From Ralstonia sp. NFACC01 (lineage in GTDB: Bacteria; Pseudomonadota; Gammaproteobacteria; Burkholderiales; Burkholderiaceae), in contig NZ_FOWV01000001.1 in assembly GCF_900115545.1 (NCBI RefSeq), positions 682,001 through 746,000 of the forward strand: 64,000 nt of DNA. Direction: 5' to 3'. Positions within the stretch are counted from its first letter, which is position 1. Each line of letters begins with the position of its first letter. Shown here piece by piece: positions 63,437-64,000 of this stretch. Below the pieces are notes generated by a model. The model searched no databases, was not told the DNA's origin, and saw only the letters and a list, made by a program, of their open reading frames with translations. The position numbers were made by a program, and so were the translations under genes.

Positions 63437-64000
63437 TTACTGCGTACGGTTCGCGACGGTTGGCAATTCAGGGCCGGGGTCTTGGCCGGCCAGCGAATCG
63501 CGCAGCACGGGCGGGCGCGGGAAGTGCATGTCCTGGTAACGGACAATGCCGCCGCCACGCACCAGCCGGTAGCCGATCCAGATCAGGAAGAAGACTGGGA
63601 TGCCGATGTACGTGGCGATGACCGCCGGCCAATCGACGGTGCCGCTCGTGAACGCCTGGTAGTTCTGGCCGAGCGTGATGACCAGGCACAGCCCGAACGC
63701 GAACAGCGGACCATACGGGAAGAACTTGGAGCGGTAGGGCAACTGCGCCGGATCATGCCCCTGCGCCACAAGCCCCTTGCGGAATCGATAGTGGCTGATG
63801 GCAATGCCAAGCCATGCGACGAAGCCAGTCATGCCGGACGTGTTCAGCAGCCACAGGTAGACCGTTTTGTCGCCATACAACGAACTCAGGAAACACAGCG
63901 CGCCGACAGCAGTCGTGGCCAGCAGCGCATTGCGCGGCACACCGTTCCGCGTGAGTTGAGCAAAGATGCGCGGTGCGCGGCCCTCGGTGGCCAGGTTGTA
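63437..64000 (-). CDS. Amino-acid permease, LysP-like (partial, continues beyond window)
   Basis: The C-terminal 187 residues of a second APC-family permease; the frame is open through base 64000, so the start lies to the right. It closely parallels the neighbouring permease: the TEGRAPRIFAQLTRNGVPRNALLATTAVGALCF region, LYGDKTVYLWLLNTSGMTGFVAW and HYRFRKGLVAQGHDPAQLPYRSKFFPYGP all have direct counterparts there, implying tandem duplication. It differs mainly in the last 40 residues. An individual substrate cannot be assigned. Confidence 0.9.
   Translation of the reverse strand, partial: YNLATEGRAPRIFAQLTRNGVPRNALLATTAVGALCFLSSLYGDKTVYLWLLNTSGMTGFVAWLGIAISHYRFRKGLVAQGHDPAQLPYRSKFFPYGPLFAFGLCLVITLGQNYQAFTSGTVDWPAVIATYIGIPVFFLIWIGYRLVRGGGIVRYQDMHFPRPPVLRDSLAGQDPGPELPTVANRTQ

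Overview
The window is a GC-rich stretch of a betaproteobacterial chromosome, most likely Ralstonia or a close Burkholderiaceae relative. This rests on the housekeeping order tig-clpP-clpX-lon-hupB-tRNA-Val-tRNA-Asp-ppiD, the yciB-bolA-PpiC-type foldase group with msrB upstream, a typical betaproteobacterial trimeric porin, and the protein sequences themselves. Species is not assigned. Both ends cut through genes: an MFS transporter at the left and an amino-acid permease at the right.

Layout. 1-5.4 kb: a hydroxamate-siderophore operon of alcaligin type (MFS exporter, AlcB-like acyltransferase, AlcC-like NIS synthetase, FhuF-like ferric reductase, AlcE-like Rieske protein). 5.5-16.7 kb: tRNA modification (mnmC) followed by the protein-quality-control block trigger factor, ClpP, ClpX, Lon, HU, two tRNAs and PpiD, each unit closed by a clear terminator. 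16.7-22.2 kb: a second signal-peptidase gene broken by an in-frame stop, tesA and a YbbA-type ATPase sharing a CATG start, pgi, and the NAD(P)HX repair enzyme. 22.3-31.3 kb: a winged-helix regulator, purL, and a large autotransporter bracketed by two nearly identical terminators.

31.4-37.8 kb is the most accessory-looking part: an orphan solute-binding protein, a beta-lactamase-fold hydrolase, a divergent LysR/SDR pair with a palindromic operator candidate, a 21-bp tandem-repeat array in a 0.7-kb gene-free gap, and a secreted Asp-box (sialidase-like) protein. 37.8-42.2 kb: a polyamine-type ABC importer operon read leftward (ATPase, binding protein, two permeases). 42.7-46.1 kb: a TctDE/QseBC-like two-component system divergent from a porin, with tandem direct repeats between them. 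46.2-52.7 kb (minus strand): a J-domain-like coiled-coil protein, a TrpXYZ-type ABC transporter, and foldase/BolA/YciB/MsrB. 52.8-61.8 kb: SelO, then an acyl-CoA ligase followed by a complete five-gene LIV-type ABC importer, suggesting uptake and CoA activation of a carboxylic acid. 61.8-64 kb: two tandem LysP-like permeases.

I found no CRISPR array, prophage, insertion sequence or anti-phage system. Most of the window is ordinary core genome. The points worth a second look are the nonsense-interrupted lepB paralog, the terminator-bracketed autotransporter with its 92-residue internal repeats, the 21-bp repeat array, the Walker-A lysine-to-arginine change in the LivF homolog, the C-terminal Cys-Ser-Ser of SelO, and several candidate operators.
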